NCBI GenBank assembly: GCA_946405805.1
Contig: CAMJIL010000017.1
Coordinates: forward strand, 1 to 43,725
Length of the DNA: 43,725 nucleotides
From: an uncultured Prevotellaceae bacterium
Lineage (GTDB): Bacteria > Bacteroidota > Bacteroidia > Bacteroidales > Bacteroidaceae
Direction: 5' to 3'
Under the pieces are notes generated by a model. The model ran no database searches. It saw nothing but the letters and a program-made list of their open reading frames with translations, and had not been told where the DNA came from. Positions 8,219-15,840 of this stretch are shown here, one piece after another (within the stretch, counting starts at the first letter, position 1; each line of letters opens with the position of its first letter). The position numbers and the translations under genes were made by a program.

Positions 8219-9648
8219 AGTATAATTCGATTATAGAGGCGACTGCTACTAATCTCCGTTCAGTTATATGCATATTACTCTTATGTGCTTTCTGTAGTGT
8301 GTCAATGGCAGACAATAAGACAGATTCAATAAAGCATGCGGTACGAATCCTGAAGGGAATGGACAAAGACAGAAGCTTGTTATGGGCTGTTTCAATACTG
8401 CGCTCTGCAGCAGACAACGACAGTATAGCGTATGCCATGAACTCACTCGGTATGGCATATATGGCAGGTATTGGTGTGGAACAGGATTCCATACAGTGTG
8501 TCTATTGGTTGGAGAAGGCGGCTGCCAATGGTTTCAAGGAGGCTTTCCACAATCTTGGCAGGATGTATAAGAACTCCTATTGCGGAGTAAAACAGGACTT
8601 CGTAAAGTCCTATCAGTATTTCGAAAAGGGTGCGGAGAAGAATTCCGTATTGTGTATGTACGACATGGGATTCATGCTTTACAAGGGTCTCGGATGCGGT
8701 CAGGATTATCAGCACGCTGCAGAGCTCTTTCAGAAGGCATCCAACAGAGATTATTCCCCTGCCCTCTACATGCTTGGGCTGTGCTACAGAAACGGCTATG
8801 GCGTAGAGGCTGATACGGCAAGGGCGAACTTCTGCCTGAAGCGTTCTGCAGCCCTCGGCTACAGGTATGCAATAGAGGAACTCTGCCGCCCGCATCCGGA
8901 AAACTACATGCACGAAGACTATATTGATAACGCCACATACGGCAATGTACCGGAGAACATGCCCGATATCTCTCCGGAGGTCAACGATACAAGTCTATTG
9001 GCAGGGGAGTATCAGGGCTTCGTGGTCATGTATGACTGGAGCGGCAACTACGTCCTCGGTGAGAAGCCTGTCATGATGACAATGGGAAAAGACCGTGACG
9101 GCATAAGCGGCATTACAGTCTTCGGCAACGATACCGTTCCATTCAGGGCTACCGTGGGCAAGGAAGGGAAACTGAAATTCTCGGAAGGTGACATCTCGCT
9201 CTGCGAGCGTTACTATACTTCAGGAAAGGTAAGATATCGCATGGATTACGCGATGTTCGATATTTGGCAAGACAATATAAAGGGTGAGCTGCGCCTTTAT
9301 TCGCTATGGCTGAATGAACCTGAAAGACCTATGTATCTTGAACTTCACAGGAAAGGCAGTGACATGCAGCCTGCCAAGGACAGGTATAGCAGGATTACAA
9401 TATCCCCGAATCCGTTCAGCAGTACGTTTACCGCCAACTTCGAGTTGCCGGCAACAGCAGCAGATGCAAAGGTGAAGATATTCGACAAATACGGTGCCTT
9501 GGTATATAGCCGCAGTTTGGGAAACCTTCAGGCAGGAAAACACTCCCTGCCGATATCGCCGGACATCCTGCAGGGTACATACGTACTCAATATCACTGCT
9601 GGAAAACAAGTCCTTCGCACAATAATTGTTAAAAATGGAGGTATGTGA
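8212..9648 (+). CDS. Sel1-repeat protein with T9SS type A sorting domain
   Basis: The 478-aa protein has a signal segment (SVICILLLCAFCSVSMA), then about four or five Sel1-like repeats (residues about 65-230; for example AMNSLGMAYMAGIGVEQD and ALYMLGLCYRNGYGVEAD), a middle beta-rich region, and a C-terminal T9SS type A domain (ITISPNPFSSTFTANFELP through GTYVLNITAGKQVLRTIIVK). This predicts export across the outer membrane by T9SS and attachment to the surface. The T9SS machinery itself is not in the window. The start overlaps the previous stop; the stop overlaps the next start. The Sel1 part likely binds a protein partner. Confidence 0.88.
   Translation: MVKYNSIIEATATNLRSVICILLLCAFCSVSMADNKTDSIKHAVRILKGMDKDRSLLWAVSILRSAADNDSIAYAMNSLGMAYMAGIGVEQDSIQCVYWLEKAAANGFKEAFHNLGRMYKNSYCGVKQDFVKSYQYFEKGAEKNSVLCMYDMGFMLYKGLGCGQDYQHAAELFQKASNRDYSPALYMLGLCYRNGYGVEADTARANFCLKRSAALGYRYAIEELCRPHPENYMHEDYIDNATYGNVPENMPDISPEVNDTSLLAGEYQGFVVMYDWSGNYVLGEKPVMMTMGKDRDGISGITVFGNDTVPFRATVGKEGKLKFSEGDISLCERYYTSGKVRYRMDYAMFDIWQDNIKGELRLYSLWLNEPERPMYLELHRKGSDMQPAKDRYSRITISPNPFSSTFTANFELPATAADAKVKIFDKYGALVYSRSLGNLQAGKHSLPISPDILQGTYVLNITAGKQVLRTIIVKNGGM
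9637..9641 (+). promoter_or_regulatory. Strong Shine-Dalgarno before the peptidase gene
   Basis: GGAGG lies 6 nt before the ATG at 9648. Such a perfect site is unusual among the genes of this window and supports the ATG at 9648 over the GTG at 9645. Confidence 0.6.
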
Positions 9649-10760
9649 TGAAAAGGACTTGGCTATTAGCATTTTTATTTTTAACTTTGTGGCAGATGTT
9701 ACCACACGAAGGTTATAATATGTTGTATGCGCAGGATATGGGTGATGAGTCATACGGAGGTGGATATGAATGCGAAGATGACTTTGGGCATTATTATTCC
9801 AGTGTGCCATGTGATGATACTCCATGTTTTGAAAAGTGTACGATATGTGGAGGTCAGTTCATATGCGACGAATTCAAAGGACATTCATGTGAAAATAAAA
9901 ATAAAAACCATTGCCCTTATTGTGACAAACTCTTTACACAAGAGGAGTTTCTTTACCACAACTGCTCCACTCAGGACATGGGCTGCTTTATTTGCGGAAG
10001 ACCCTATGAAGACTGTACCTGCGAGGGCCCGATAATATCCCCGACAAATCCATATGTCACGCCCAGTAATCCACATGTCACGCCCGGTGATTCGATTGTT
10101 GTAATCTATTATCCGCCCTCGAATGAAACCCACACAGATGGTAGTGGGTCGAATAGTAACAATAACACACAGGAAGATGACACAGAGGAAAACGATAGTG
10201 ACGTTACTGCAGGGGAAAGATATTGGGAAGACAAGGCTAATTGTATTTCTCCCAATGATTTGAAATCTATGGCGGAAGTTAACATGATAGATTATTTACC
10301 TGATAGTTTTGTACCTCAAGGTCCATTTCCTGATTGTGTAGCAAGAGCTTTCGCCACATCCATTTATTTGCTTTCCAAAGGTGATTTAAGTCAATATGAT
10401 TTAGCATATTCGTTAGCTTTAACAGAGGCCAACATTAAAGGAATAAATTTAGCAGCGGATGGCATTGATCCAAGAAAGTTTGACAAGTTTCTTGGCGAGG
10501 CATTCATTATTCAAACCCATTCTCCTGATGAGTACACAAAAGATACGATTTTTAACTATATAAATAATAATCAACCTGTTATTTCTTCAATGGATACCGA
10601 TTACACTATTCCCCTTAGCCAAAAAGGAGTACATGCCGTAACTATTGTCGCATATGATTTACAGTTCTATTACTGTGCTTATGGTGGAAACGACGTCGTA
10701 AAGATTCCGCATAGTGAAATTGGCAAATACCCAATATATGTAACAACAGGATTAAAATAA
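9648..10760 (+). CDS. Exported zinc-knuckle protein with papain/C39-like cysteine peptidase domain
   Basis: The 370-aa protein begins with a signal peptide (WLLAFLFLTLWQML, cleavage near YAQD). Residues about 60-128 carry two knuckles of identical spacing, CxxC-x11-HxC (CTICGG...HSC and CPYCDK...HNC), and a third CFICGRPYEDCTC. A low-complexity linker of P, T, N and D follows. The C-terminal 170 residues look like a papain/C39-type peptidase: Cys in PDCVARAFATSIYLL and His in KGVHAVTIVAYD. The start overlaps the Sel1/T9SS stop (TGATG). Role as protease, toxin or maturation enzyme is unknown; a shortened copy of its leader lies at 12404-12487. Zn binding and catalysis are inferred from motifs. 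Confidence 0.7.
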   Translation: MKRTWLLAFLFLTLWQMLPHEGYNMLYAQDMGDESYGGGYECEDDFGHYYSSVPCDDTPCFEKCTICGGQFICDEFKGHSCENKNKNHCPYCDKLFTQEEFLYHNCSTQDMGCFICGRPYEDCTCEGPIISPTNPYVTPSNPHVTPGDSIVVIYYPPSNETHTDGSGSNSNNNTQEDDTEENDSDVTAGERYWEDKANCISPNDLKSMAEVNMIDYLPDSFVPQGPFPDCVARAFATSIYLLSKGDLSQYDLAYSLALTEANIKGINLAADGIDPRKFDKFLGEAFIIQTHSPDEYTKDTIFNYINNNQPVISSMDTDYTIPLSQKGVHAVTIVAYDLQFYYCAYGGNDVVKIPHSEIGKYPIYVTTGLK

Positions 10761-10773
10761 ACAATAAATCATT

Positions 10774-11205
10774 ATGAAAACATTGATTCAATTTACATTT
10801 TTTATATGCATTGGCATTCTTAAGTGTAATGCACAATCTCAATATAGTTCAGATCAATTTATAGGCACAACATGGATACCAGTAATACAACCACCTGTAT
10901 GTATCGATACAATATCATATGTGAGAGCAAAAGAAAAAAGGAAAAGCTATATGCCCCAAATAAACAAATCTGTAGTTCACTATAAAGACTTTTATCTTTC
11001 AGATACAATTCCCTCGACTTTTGATTATTCACAGGTTAATAAGACTTCAATCGGGAACTATATGATATTCTATAGTACTTCTCTGGAAGAAATGACATTT
11101 CATAAAATTATAACGTTGGATATTGCCAAAGGAACGCTAATATTAGAAAGGTATAATAGTTTAAAAGGCTGTTTTGAGCCTGTTGAGTATAGGTTAGTCA
11201 GGTAG
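10774..11205 (+). CDS. Small exported protein, tandem paralogue 1
   Basis: The 143-aa protein has a signal peptide (LIQFTFFICIGILKCNAQS) and a mature part beginning SSDQFIGTTWIPVIQPPVCIDT that closely matches the protein at 11345-11788 over its whole length, including the end LILERYNSLKGCFEPVEYRLV. The short, probably beta-rich form with a GTxW start is reminiscent of lipocalin-like or inhibitor folds, but I do not recognise the family. It follows the cysteine peptidase gene by 13 nt, so an inhibitor, immunity or partner role is a reasonable guess only. The DNA is markedly AT-rich. Confidence 0.7.
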   Translation: MKTLIQFTFFICIGILKCNAQSQYSSDQFIGTTWIPVIQPPVCIDTISYVRAKEKRKSYMPQINKSVVHYKDFYLSDTIPSTFDYSQVNKTSIGNYMIFYSTSLEEMTFHKIITLDIAKGTLILERYNSLKGCFEPVEYRLVR

Positions 11206-11275
11206 GAAAATAGAAACATGCGAAATATGTAAAGTTATATTTTAGCTAACAGGTAATAAATAATTTTCTCTATGT

Positions 11276-11317
11276 CTACCATGTTCAAGCCTGTCCGTAA
11301 GGTTCTGGACATGGTAG
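11276..11317 (+). repeat. 42-nt hairpin, copy 1
   Basis: CTACCATG and CATGGTAG arms close an imperfect stem-loop with the same outer stem and the same 42-nt length as 12344-12385; one inner pair is T-G here and C-G in the other copy. It sits between two genes and has no T-run after it. It may be a terminator, an mRNA stability element or part of a duplicated unit. Confidence 0.7.
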
Positions 11318-11344
11318 CAATGAGGAAAATAGCAAGAAAAAAAA

Positions 11345-11788
11345 ATGAGAAAGATATATAACTACATCCTAACAGCTTGCTTCGCCTTGTCAGCAACCAC
11401 ATGTAATGCACAATCTCAATTTAGTTCAGATCAGTTTATCGGTACGACTTGGGTTCCTGTAATACAACCACCAGTATGTATAGATACAACATCATATACA
11501 AAATCAAGAATAATAATGAAAAGCTATTTTCCCAAGCGAAACAGATCGATTGTCAGTTATAACAATTATTATCTTTCAGATACTATCCCCTCGGCTTTTG
11601 ATCATTCACAAGTTAATAAGACCTCCTTTGGGAACTATATGATATTCTACAATCCTTATATGGAGGTTATGACATTTCATAGAATAATCAAGTTGGATAT
11701 TGCCGACGGAACACTTATATTAGAAAGGTATAATAGTTTGAGAGGGTGCTTTGAACCTGTCGAGTATAGGTTAGTCAAATCGGAGTAA
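11345..11788 (+). CDS. Small exported protein, tandem paralogue 2
   Basis: The 147-aa protein is a diverged duplicate of the 143-aa protein upstream: signal peptide (YILTACFALSATTCNAQS), then SSDQFIGTTWVPVIQPPVCIDT, LSDTIPSAFDHSQVNKTS and CFEPVEYRLV. Two Cys residues (one near the start of the mature part, one in GCFEP) are shared and may form a disulfide. Substitutions are spread through the middle, suggesting both copies remain under protein-level selection. It starts 27 nt after hairpin copy 1 and ends 4 nt before the next gene. Function unknown; see the paralogue for the partner hypothesis. Confidence 0.7.
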   Translation: MRKIYNYILTACFALSATTCNAQSQFSSDQFIGTTWVPVIQPPVCIDTTSYTKSRIIMKSYFPKRNRSIVSYNNYYLSDTIPSAFDHSQVNKTSFGNYMIFYNPYMEVMTFHRIIKLDIADGTLILERYNSLRGCFEPVEYRLVKSE

Positions 11789-11792
11789 GAAT

Positions 11793-12329
11793 ATGAAAAA
11801 ACATCTAATATACATTATTTGCATAATAAGCTTGTTAATGCCTGACAATTTATATGGAAATGATATACGCACAGAAACATATAATGGGCGAACAATTACT
11901 GAAGTTTTCCATGCTCCAAGTTCGGATATACAATGGTATGAGTATAAAATAGATGGTTATTATCTTAAAGCTGATAGTATAAAACAAAATAAACGTGCAT
12001 TCAGTGATGTTACAGGTTATCCTGTTTGGAATAATCCAGATCACAAAAATGCATATATTGATTTTAGGGAATATATAAAAAATAGTTTTAAAGATAATAG
12101 TAAAATATCATCTACAGAAGATCTTTTGCAGGATTGTTGCTATTTAATTAATGATGATGGGGAAGTTGTATGTTATAAGATCGAGACTTCAAGAAGTCTT
12201 TTTGACTTTATGACTCCAGCAAACATTCTGGATATTTTTGACGAGATCAATTCTTTTGCATTCCCTACTCCTGTTGTAAGAATACCAGAAAATGGTGTAG
12301 GTTACGAAGATGTTAGAGTCTATTTTTAA
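11793..12329 (+). CDS. Exported protein of unknown function (178 aa)
   Basis: A signal peptide (KKHLIYIICIISLLMPDNLYG) precedes about 155 residues with no recognised domain. It is rich in Asp, Tyr and Asn, with a Cys pair in LLQDCCYLIND. It starts 4 nt after the second paralogue, so they are surely co-translated, and hairpin copy 2 follows. AT-rich composition matches its neighbours and suggests that 10.7-12.3 kb was acquired or diversified separately from the rest. Confidence 0.7.
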   Translation: MKKHLIYIICIISLLMPDNLYGNDIRTETYNGRTITEVFHAPSSDIQWYEYKIDGYYLKADSIKQNKRAFSDVTGYPVWNNPDHKNAYIDFREYIKNSFKDNSKISSTEDLLQDCCYLINDDGEVVCYKIETSRSLFDFMTPANILDIFDEINSFAFPTPVVRIPENGVGYEDVRVYF

Positions 12330-12343
12330 CGATGATTATTCAA

Positions 12344-12385
12344 CTACCATGCCCAGCCCTTATCACAAGGCTTTGGGCATGGTAG
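12344..12385 (+). repeat. 42-nt hairpin, copy 2
   Basis: A perfect 12-bp stem (CTACCATGCCCA with TGGGCATGGTAG) plus a short inner AGCC/GGCT helix. It begins 14 nt after a stop codon. Like copy 1 it is followed within 30 nt by an ATGAGAAA start. No T-run follows it, so termination is only possible, not shown. Confidence 0.75.
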
Positions 12386-12403
12386 CCTAATTTGAACAAA
12401 CAA

Positions 12404-12487
12404 ATGAGAAACTGGCAAATGTTACCACACGAGAGTTATAATATGTTTTATGCACAGGATATGGGCGATGAAAACCAATGTTATTAA
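12404..12487 (+). pseudogene. Decayed 5' end of a second zinc-knuckle peptidase gene
   Basis: The frame reads MRNWQMLPHESYNMFYAQDM and continues seven residues to a TAA. It is nearly identical at both DNA and protein level to residues about 16-35 of the exported peptidase (WQMLPHEGYNMLYAQDMGDE), but the hydrophobic signal core and everything after GDE are missing. It is best read as the remnant of a former second peptidase gene in a tandem array, with the body deleted. Its last bases overlap the start of the regulator gene in another frame. Confidence 0.8.
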
Positions 12488-13841
12488 CATAATGCTACTA
12501 TTGACGTGCATGATATTAGGGTCATGCACGTCAAAGCATGAAGTCAAGACTGACTTTAAACCGTATGCCGACACTTGTGACACTTGCTACAATAAACTGT
12601 TACATATAAGATATTACATTCCAACCATTTCGCAAAAAACAGGAAAAGACTCAATCAAAGTATACATAAAACTGAGAGACTCAGTAAAAACATCTGTAAA
12701 ACAGCACTGGGTAGAAACTGCTCAGACGGCATTGGAACTGGCGAAGAAAGAGGAAAACCTGTCGCAAGCATTTCTGTTTGAGGAGCATCTTTATATCGCC
12801 AACAAATATCGTACCTTTGCTGACAGACTAATGTGTGACAGCATAAGACTGCATTATGCCGAGGAGATGCTGACGACCTCGATGCAGATAGAGGACGACG
12901 ACACTATAGGCATTGCCATAACGCACTATATGGATGCCATGAAACATGTTGGCGGAAATATTGACATGGAGGCAATATTGAAAAAAGTTAGAAACCTGAA
13001 AAGTTTTGTCCACAACCCTGACAAATATGCCAAGATACTATGCATCATAGCCAGAAAATACGCTGCTATGGGAGATAACGATAATGCCAAGAAATATCTG
13101 TCAAAGGCATTGTACCTAAGCATTAAAGGCAAAGCTGAATCAACTGAAGTAACAGGGAGAAGGGCTGCCCAGCAACTGTTGGACAAGGGGGATATAAAGG
13201 AGGCAGTGCAGATGTATTATAGTGTCCTGCTGATGAGAGATTCCGTTGTCAAGGAAAAGGATGAGTCAATGGCTAAGCAGAAGGAGGCAGACGAAGTGTT
13301 TTTGCACAATATAGGTTTGTGGATATTTTTGTTGCTAATAATAGTATGCGGCATTACTGCTTTTTATTATTTCCAGAAAAGAAGAAGGGCAGAATCACAC
13401 TCTTTCAAAAGCGAGATAACAACATTGCAGGAAACGATAGCCAAACATGAGGAAACATTGCAGAAGTTAGAGAAGTCCGAAGTTAAGAACAAGGAAGAGA
13501 TTTCTGCACAGAAGAAGACAATAGAGAAACTAAAGAATACGATTGTCGAAAGGGTTAGTATCGGTAAAAACATATATGAAGAACTATGCAAAGGAAATTG
13601 CCTGCCATACGACATAAAGGGAGCAGAGTCTTATCTTATAGACTACTATGTAATATTCGTTCCTGAGAAATACAAGAAATGGAATCAGGAGTATGAGGGA
13701 CTTACACCCCACATGTACACATATCTGATTCTCATGGATATGAACTACTCTGACGCGGATATACTGAGAATTCTGAGTATAAGCCCTTCAAGCCTAAGGT
13801 CATTACGCTCACGCATAATGGCGAAGAAGAAATGTGAATAA
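12468..13841 (+). CDS. Membrane TPR/coiled-coil/HTH regulator (lipoprotein signal)
   Basis: Starting at the ATG of MKTNVINIMLLLTCMILGSC, the protein is 457 aa. The upstream in-frame ATG at 12450 lies within the peptidase remnant and would spoil the signal sequence. It has a lipobox-like LGSC at its start, a helical TPR-like sensor region to about residue 270, one membrane segment (WIFLLLIIVCGITAFYYF), a coiled coil (about 315-365), and a LuxR-like HTH end (SDADILRILSISPSSLRSLRSRI). This is a Bacteroidetes type of one-piece membrane regulator. It probably senses envelope state and controls the adjacent cluster; both statements are inferences from position. Confidence 0.8.
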   Translation: MKTNVINIMLLLTCMILGSCTSKHEVKTDFKPYADTCDTCYNKLLHIRYYIPTISQKTGKDSIKVYIKLRDSVKTSVKQHWVETAQTALELAKKEENLSQAFLFEEHLYIANKYRTFADRLMCDSIRLHYAEEMLTTSMQIEDDDTIGIAITHYMDAMKHVGGNIDMEAILKKVRNLKSFVHNPDKYAKILCIIARKYAAMGDNDNAKKYLSKALYLSIKGKAESTEVTGRRAAQQLLDKGDIKEAVQMYYSVLLMRDSVVKEKDESMAKQKEADEVFLHNIGLWIFLLLIIVCGITAFYYFQKRRRAESHSFKSEITTLQETIAKHEETLQKLEKSEVKNKEEISAQKKTIEKLKNTIVERVSIGKNIYEELCKGNCLPYDIKGAESYLIDYYVIFVPEKYKKWNQEYEGLTPHMYTYLILMDMNYSDADILRILSISPSSLRSLRSRIMAKKKCE

Positions 13842-13921
13842 AACTGTGTATGCCCCACTCCAACCAAGAGGGAGGAAAGGAAAACGATAACCTTAACGAA
13901 TTTCAAGTAAATTTAACAACT

Positions 13922-13954
13922 AGCGGAGGCTGCATTATTGGTGCGGCCTCCGCT
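13922..13954 (+). terminator. Hairpin after the regulator gene
   Basis: A 9-bp perfect stem, AGCGGAGGC with GCCTCCGCT, closes a 15-nt loop, about 80 nt after the regulator stop. There is no T-run directly after it, so it is a weak candidate terminator. Its core is similar to the hairpin at 14197-14222, and both precede the 60-bp repeat. Confidence 0.5.
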
Positions 13955-13980
13955 TGTGCGGTAAAAAAGGGACTACTACT

Positions 13981-14040
13981 GCACATTGAATTTATGGTCA
14001 AAAACGAGAAATTAGATAAAAGTTGTTAAATTTCGCAGAG
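13981..14040. repeat. 60-bp direct repeat, copy 1
   Basis: This 60-bp sequence, beginning GCACATTGAATTTATGG and ending AAATTTCGCAGAG, is identical base for base to 14236-14295. It contains an 11-codon frame (MVKNEKLDKSC) in both copies, which is probably coincidental. Confidence 0.95.
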
Positions 14041-14111
14041 AAAGTAAACGAATATTTTACTATCTAATCCAAAAATAGCATGTTTGATTAAGGGACGTTT
14101 CTTTGATCTAT

Positions 14112-14189
14112 TTAGATGTAAGATGTCTGATGGCCTTATTCCGCTGACAGTTGACAGTTTTTAGAAGGTTGATGGCTGAGGGTTGAGGG
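14112..14189. repeat. Two heptamer arrays
   Basis: TTAGATG, TAAGATG, TCTGATG at 14112-14132 are the same family as 75-116. CTGACAG, TTGACAG at 14144-14157 and TTGATGG, CTGAGGG, TTGAGGG at 14169-14189 belong to the TTGACAG family seen in metH. Confidence 0.7.
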
Positions 14190-14196
14190 AAAATTC

Positions 14197-14222
14197 AGAG
14201 GCCGTAATTGAATGCGGTCTCT
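14197..14222 (+). repeat. Hairpin related to 13922-13954
   Basis: AGAGGCCG pairs with CGGTCTCT (one G-U pair) around a 10-nt loop. It lies 14 nt before the second 60-bp repeat, as the other hairpin does 26 nt before the first. The short TATCTTTTA after it gives weak terminator character. Confidence 0.5.
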
Positions 14223-14235
14223 ATCTTTTATGTAA

Positions 14236-14295
14236 GCACATTGAATTTATGGTCAAAAACGAGAAATTAGATAAAAGTTGTTAAATTTCGCAGAG
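14236..14295. repeat. 60-bp direct repeat, copy 2
   Basis: Identical over 60 bp to 13981-14040. It ends about 40 bp before the promoter-like box of the AbiE pair, so it may be part of that module's border. Confidence 0.95.
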
Positions 14296-14333
14296 TTGTC
14301 CGAGTTTTTTCCGGTTTTCTATACAATATTTAA

Positions 14334-14341
14334 TAACTTTG
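14334..14341 (+). promoter_or_regulatory. -7 box of the AbiE pair
   Basis: TAACTTTG matches TAnnTTTG and is followed by the usual C. The ATG at 14360 is 18 nt further on. No convincing -33 TTTG was found. Confidence 0.55.
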
Positions 14342-14359
14342 CAGCACAAAACATGTCTT

Positions 14360-14998
14360 ATGGAAAAGAATCCGCTATTGCAATTTGGTAATATTCCAAT
14401 AACAACCGATATACTATATGGTTGTTTTAATAGGTTATCGTCGCCTGACGATAAGATACTGGCATTAGAAAAAAGTGGTGAGCTAATACGGCTGAGACGG
14501 GGTTTGTATGTCGTTAATCAGGAATTAAGTGGAAAGCCATACGCAAAAGGATTGTATGCAAACCATATTTACGGCCCTTCATATGTATCACTGCAATGGG
14601 CAACTCATTGGTATGGACTGATACCGGAAATGGTGACAACGGTAACGTCTGTGACCACCCAAAGGTCAAGGCATTATGACTCTCCCCTAGGACGTTACGC
14701 CTATTACCATATGCAAGAAGGCTATTACAACATTGGTATTAGGATGGTAAAAGACGAAAAGGATGGGGTAACGATGCTAATGGCTACTCCTGAGAAGGCT
14801 CTGTGTGATACGATTATGCATGACCGTTATATACCAGGTCAATCCGTCAAAGCGCTTTGGCAGTACTTGGAAGAGGACATTCGATTTGATACTGATGCTC
14901 TTCGTGACTTCGACATTAATATCATTGAGCAATGTGCCCAATATCAACGCAAGACAAAAATACTACAAAATCTTATAAAAATTATCAAGAAGTTATGA
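14360..14998 (+). CDS. AbiEi-family antitoxin
   Basis: The 212-aa protein has an N-terminal winged-helix-like part (TTDILYGCFNRLSSPDDKILALEKSGELIRLRRGLYVV) and a following region (ASVQ-type YVSLQWATHWYGLIPE...TPEKALCD) typical of AbiEi antitoxins of type IV toxin-antitoxin systems. The ATG at 14360 was chosen over an upstream TTG, which lies inside the promoter box. Its stop overlaps the toxin start (ATGA), as usual for abiEi-abiEii. AbiEi proteins repress their own promoter (family knowledge). Confidence 0.85.
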   Translation: MEKNPLLQFGNIPITTDILYGCFNRLSSPDDKILALEKSGELIRLRRGLYVVNQELSGKPYAKGLYANHIYGPSYVSLQWATHWYGLIPEMVTTVTSVTTQRSRHYDSPLGRYAYYHMQEGYYNIGIRMVKDEKDGVTMLMATPEKALCDTIMHDRYIPGQSVKALWQYLEEDIRFDTDALRDFDINIIEQCAQYQRKTKILQNLIKIIKKL

Positions 14999-15819
14999 CT
15001 CTCTACAATCAAATGGTGGCTGAAATAAGTCAGCAGCGAGGAACTGAGGGGTACAATGTTGAGCAAGAAGTGATGCAACGTATTGCACTTGCCGCATTGT
15101 TTCGCGGAGGATTCTTCAAGCATGCAGCATTCTATGGGGGGACATGCTTGCGAATATTTCACGAATTACCACGCTTCTCTGAAGATATGGACTTCACTCT
15201 TACAGAGAAGAATCCGGATATTCACCTGGAAAACTACTTCCCTTTCATTATTGAAGAATTTCGTAAAGCCGGACTGGAAGTAATTATCCAGAAAAAGGAA
15301 AAGAAAATTTTCGGACGTGTTGAGTCTGCTTTCCTAAAGGAGAATACAGAGGTATATGATATAAAGTTTCAAACAAAGAAAACGATAAAGGTAAAAATAG
15401 AGATGGACACAGATCCACCTTTAGGATTTGATACCGAGCAAAAGATTTTAGCACAACCGTTCTCTTTCTACACACGTTGCCTTACTCTACCTTACCTCTA
15501 TGCCGGAAAGATGCATGCATTGGTCTATCGTGCATGGCAACGTCGTATTAAGGGACGTGACTGGTATGATTTCGAATGGTATGTTCGTCATCGTGTACCT
15601 CTCGATTTCAGGCATCTACAGGAGCGAATCCATGAATTCTCGGGTAAAACCGTCAACAAGGAAGAATTCATGGAAATGCTAAGGGAGAAGCTAAGTAGTA
15701 CGGACATCAACCTCGTTAAGCAAGATGTTGTTTCGTTTGTTGATAACCCTCACGAGCTCGACATCTGGTCGAACGACTATTTCCTGCAACTTGCAGACAT
15801 GATGGTGTTCAAACAATAA
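14995..15819 (+). CDS. AbiEii/AbiGii-type nucleotidyltransferase toxin
   Basis: This 274-aa protein has the AbiEii signature: FYGGTCLRIFHELPRFSEDMDFTL contains the GGT and DxD nucleotidyltransferase motifs (about residues 46-68), with KVKIEMDTDPP as a further conserved acidic segment and a C-terminal helical part. Such enzymes transfer nucleotides, for instance to tRNA, and stop growth, often giving phage defence (family knowledge). The start ATG overlaps the antitoxin stop by 4 nt. All key motif residues are present, so the protein looks intact. Confidence 0.88.
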   Translation: MTLYNQMVAEISQQRGTEGYNVEQEVMQRIALAALFRGGFFKHAAFYGGTCLRIFHELPRFSEDMDFTLTEKNPDIHLENYFPFIIEEFRKAGLEVIIQKKEKKIFGRVESAFLKENTEVYDIKFQTKKTIKVKIEMDTDPPLGFDTEQKILAQPFSFYTRCLTLPYLYAGKMHALVYRAWQRRIKGRDWYDFEWYVRHRVPLDFRHLQERIHEFSGKTVNKEEFMEMLREKLSSTDINLVKQDVVSFVDNPHELDIWSNDYFLQLADMMVFKQ

Positions 15820-15840
15820 TCCCACTGCCTTATCCACAAA

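Larger units (their letters stand above)
13842..14359. other. Gene-free stretch with repeats and hairpins
   Basis: No coding gene is supported in these 518 bp. It holds two related hairpins (13922-13954 and 14197-14222), each followed by an identical 60-bp copy (13981-14040 and 14236-14295), a heptamer array between them, and a promoter-like box at its end. AAATTTAACAACT at 13909-13921 is the inverse of part of the 60-bp repeat. Confidence 0.85.

Noticed and set aside
12450..12467. Six-residue earlier start for the membrane regulator
   Set aside because: It is part of the peptidase remnant in another frame; the later ATG begins a proper lipoprotein signal.
14005..14030. Small peptide MVKNEKLDKSC in both 60-bp repeats
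   Set aside because: Eleven codons only, no ribosome-binding site, and identical because the DNA is identical; no evidence of coding.
13981..14295. Attachment-site pair of an integrated element
   Set aside because: Only about 195 bp lie between the repeats and there is no integrase, so a prophage or conjugative element is not bounded by them.
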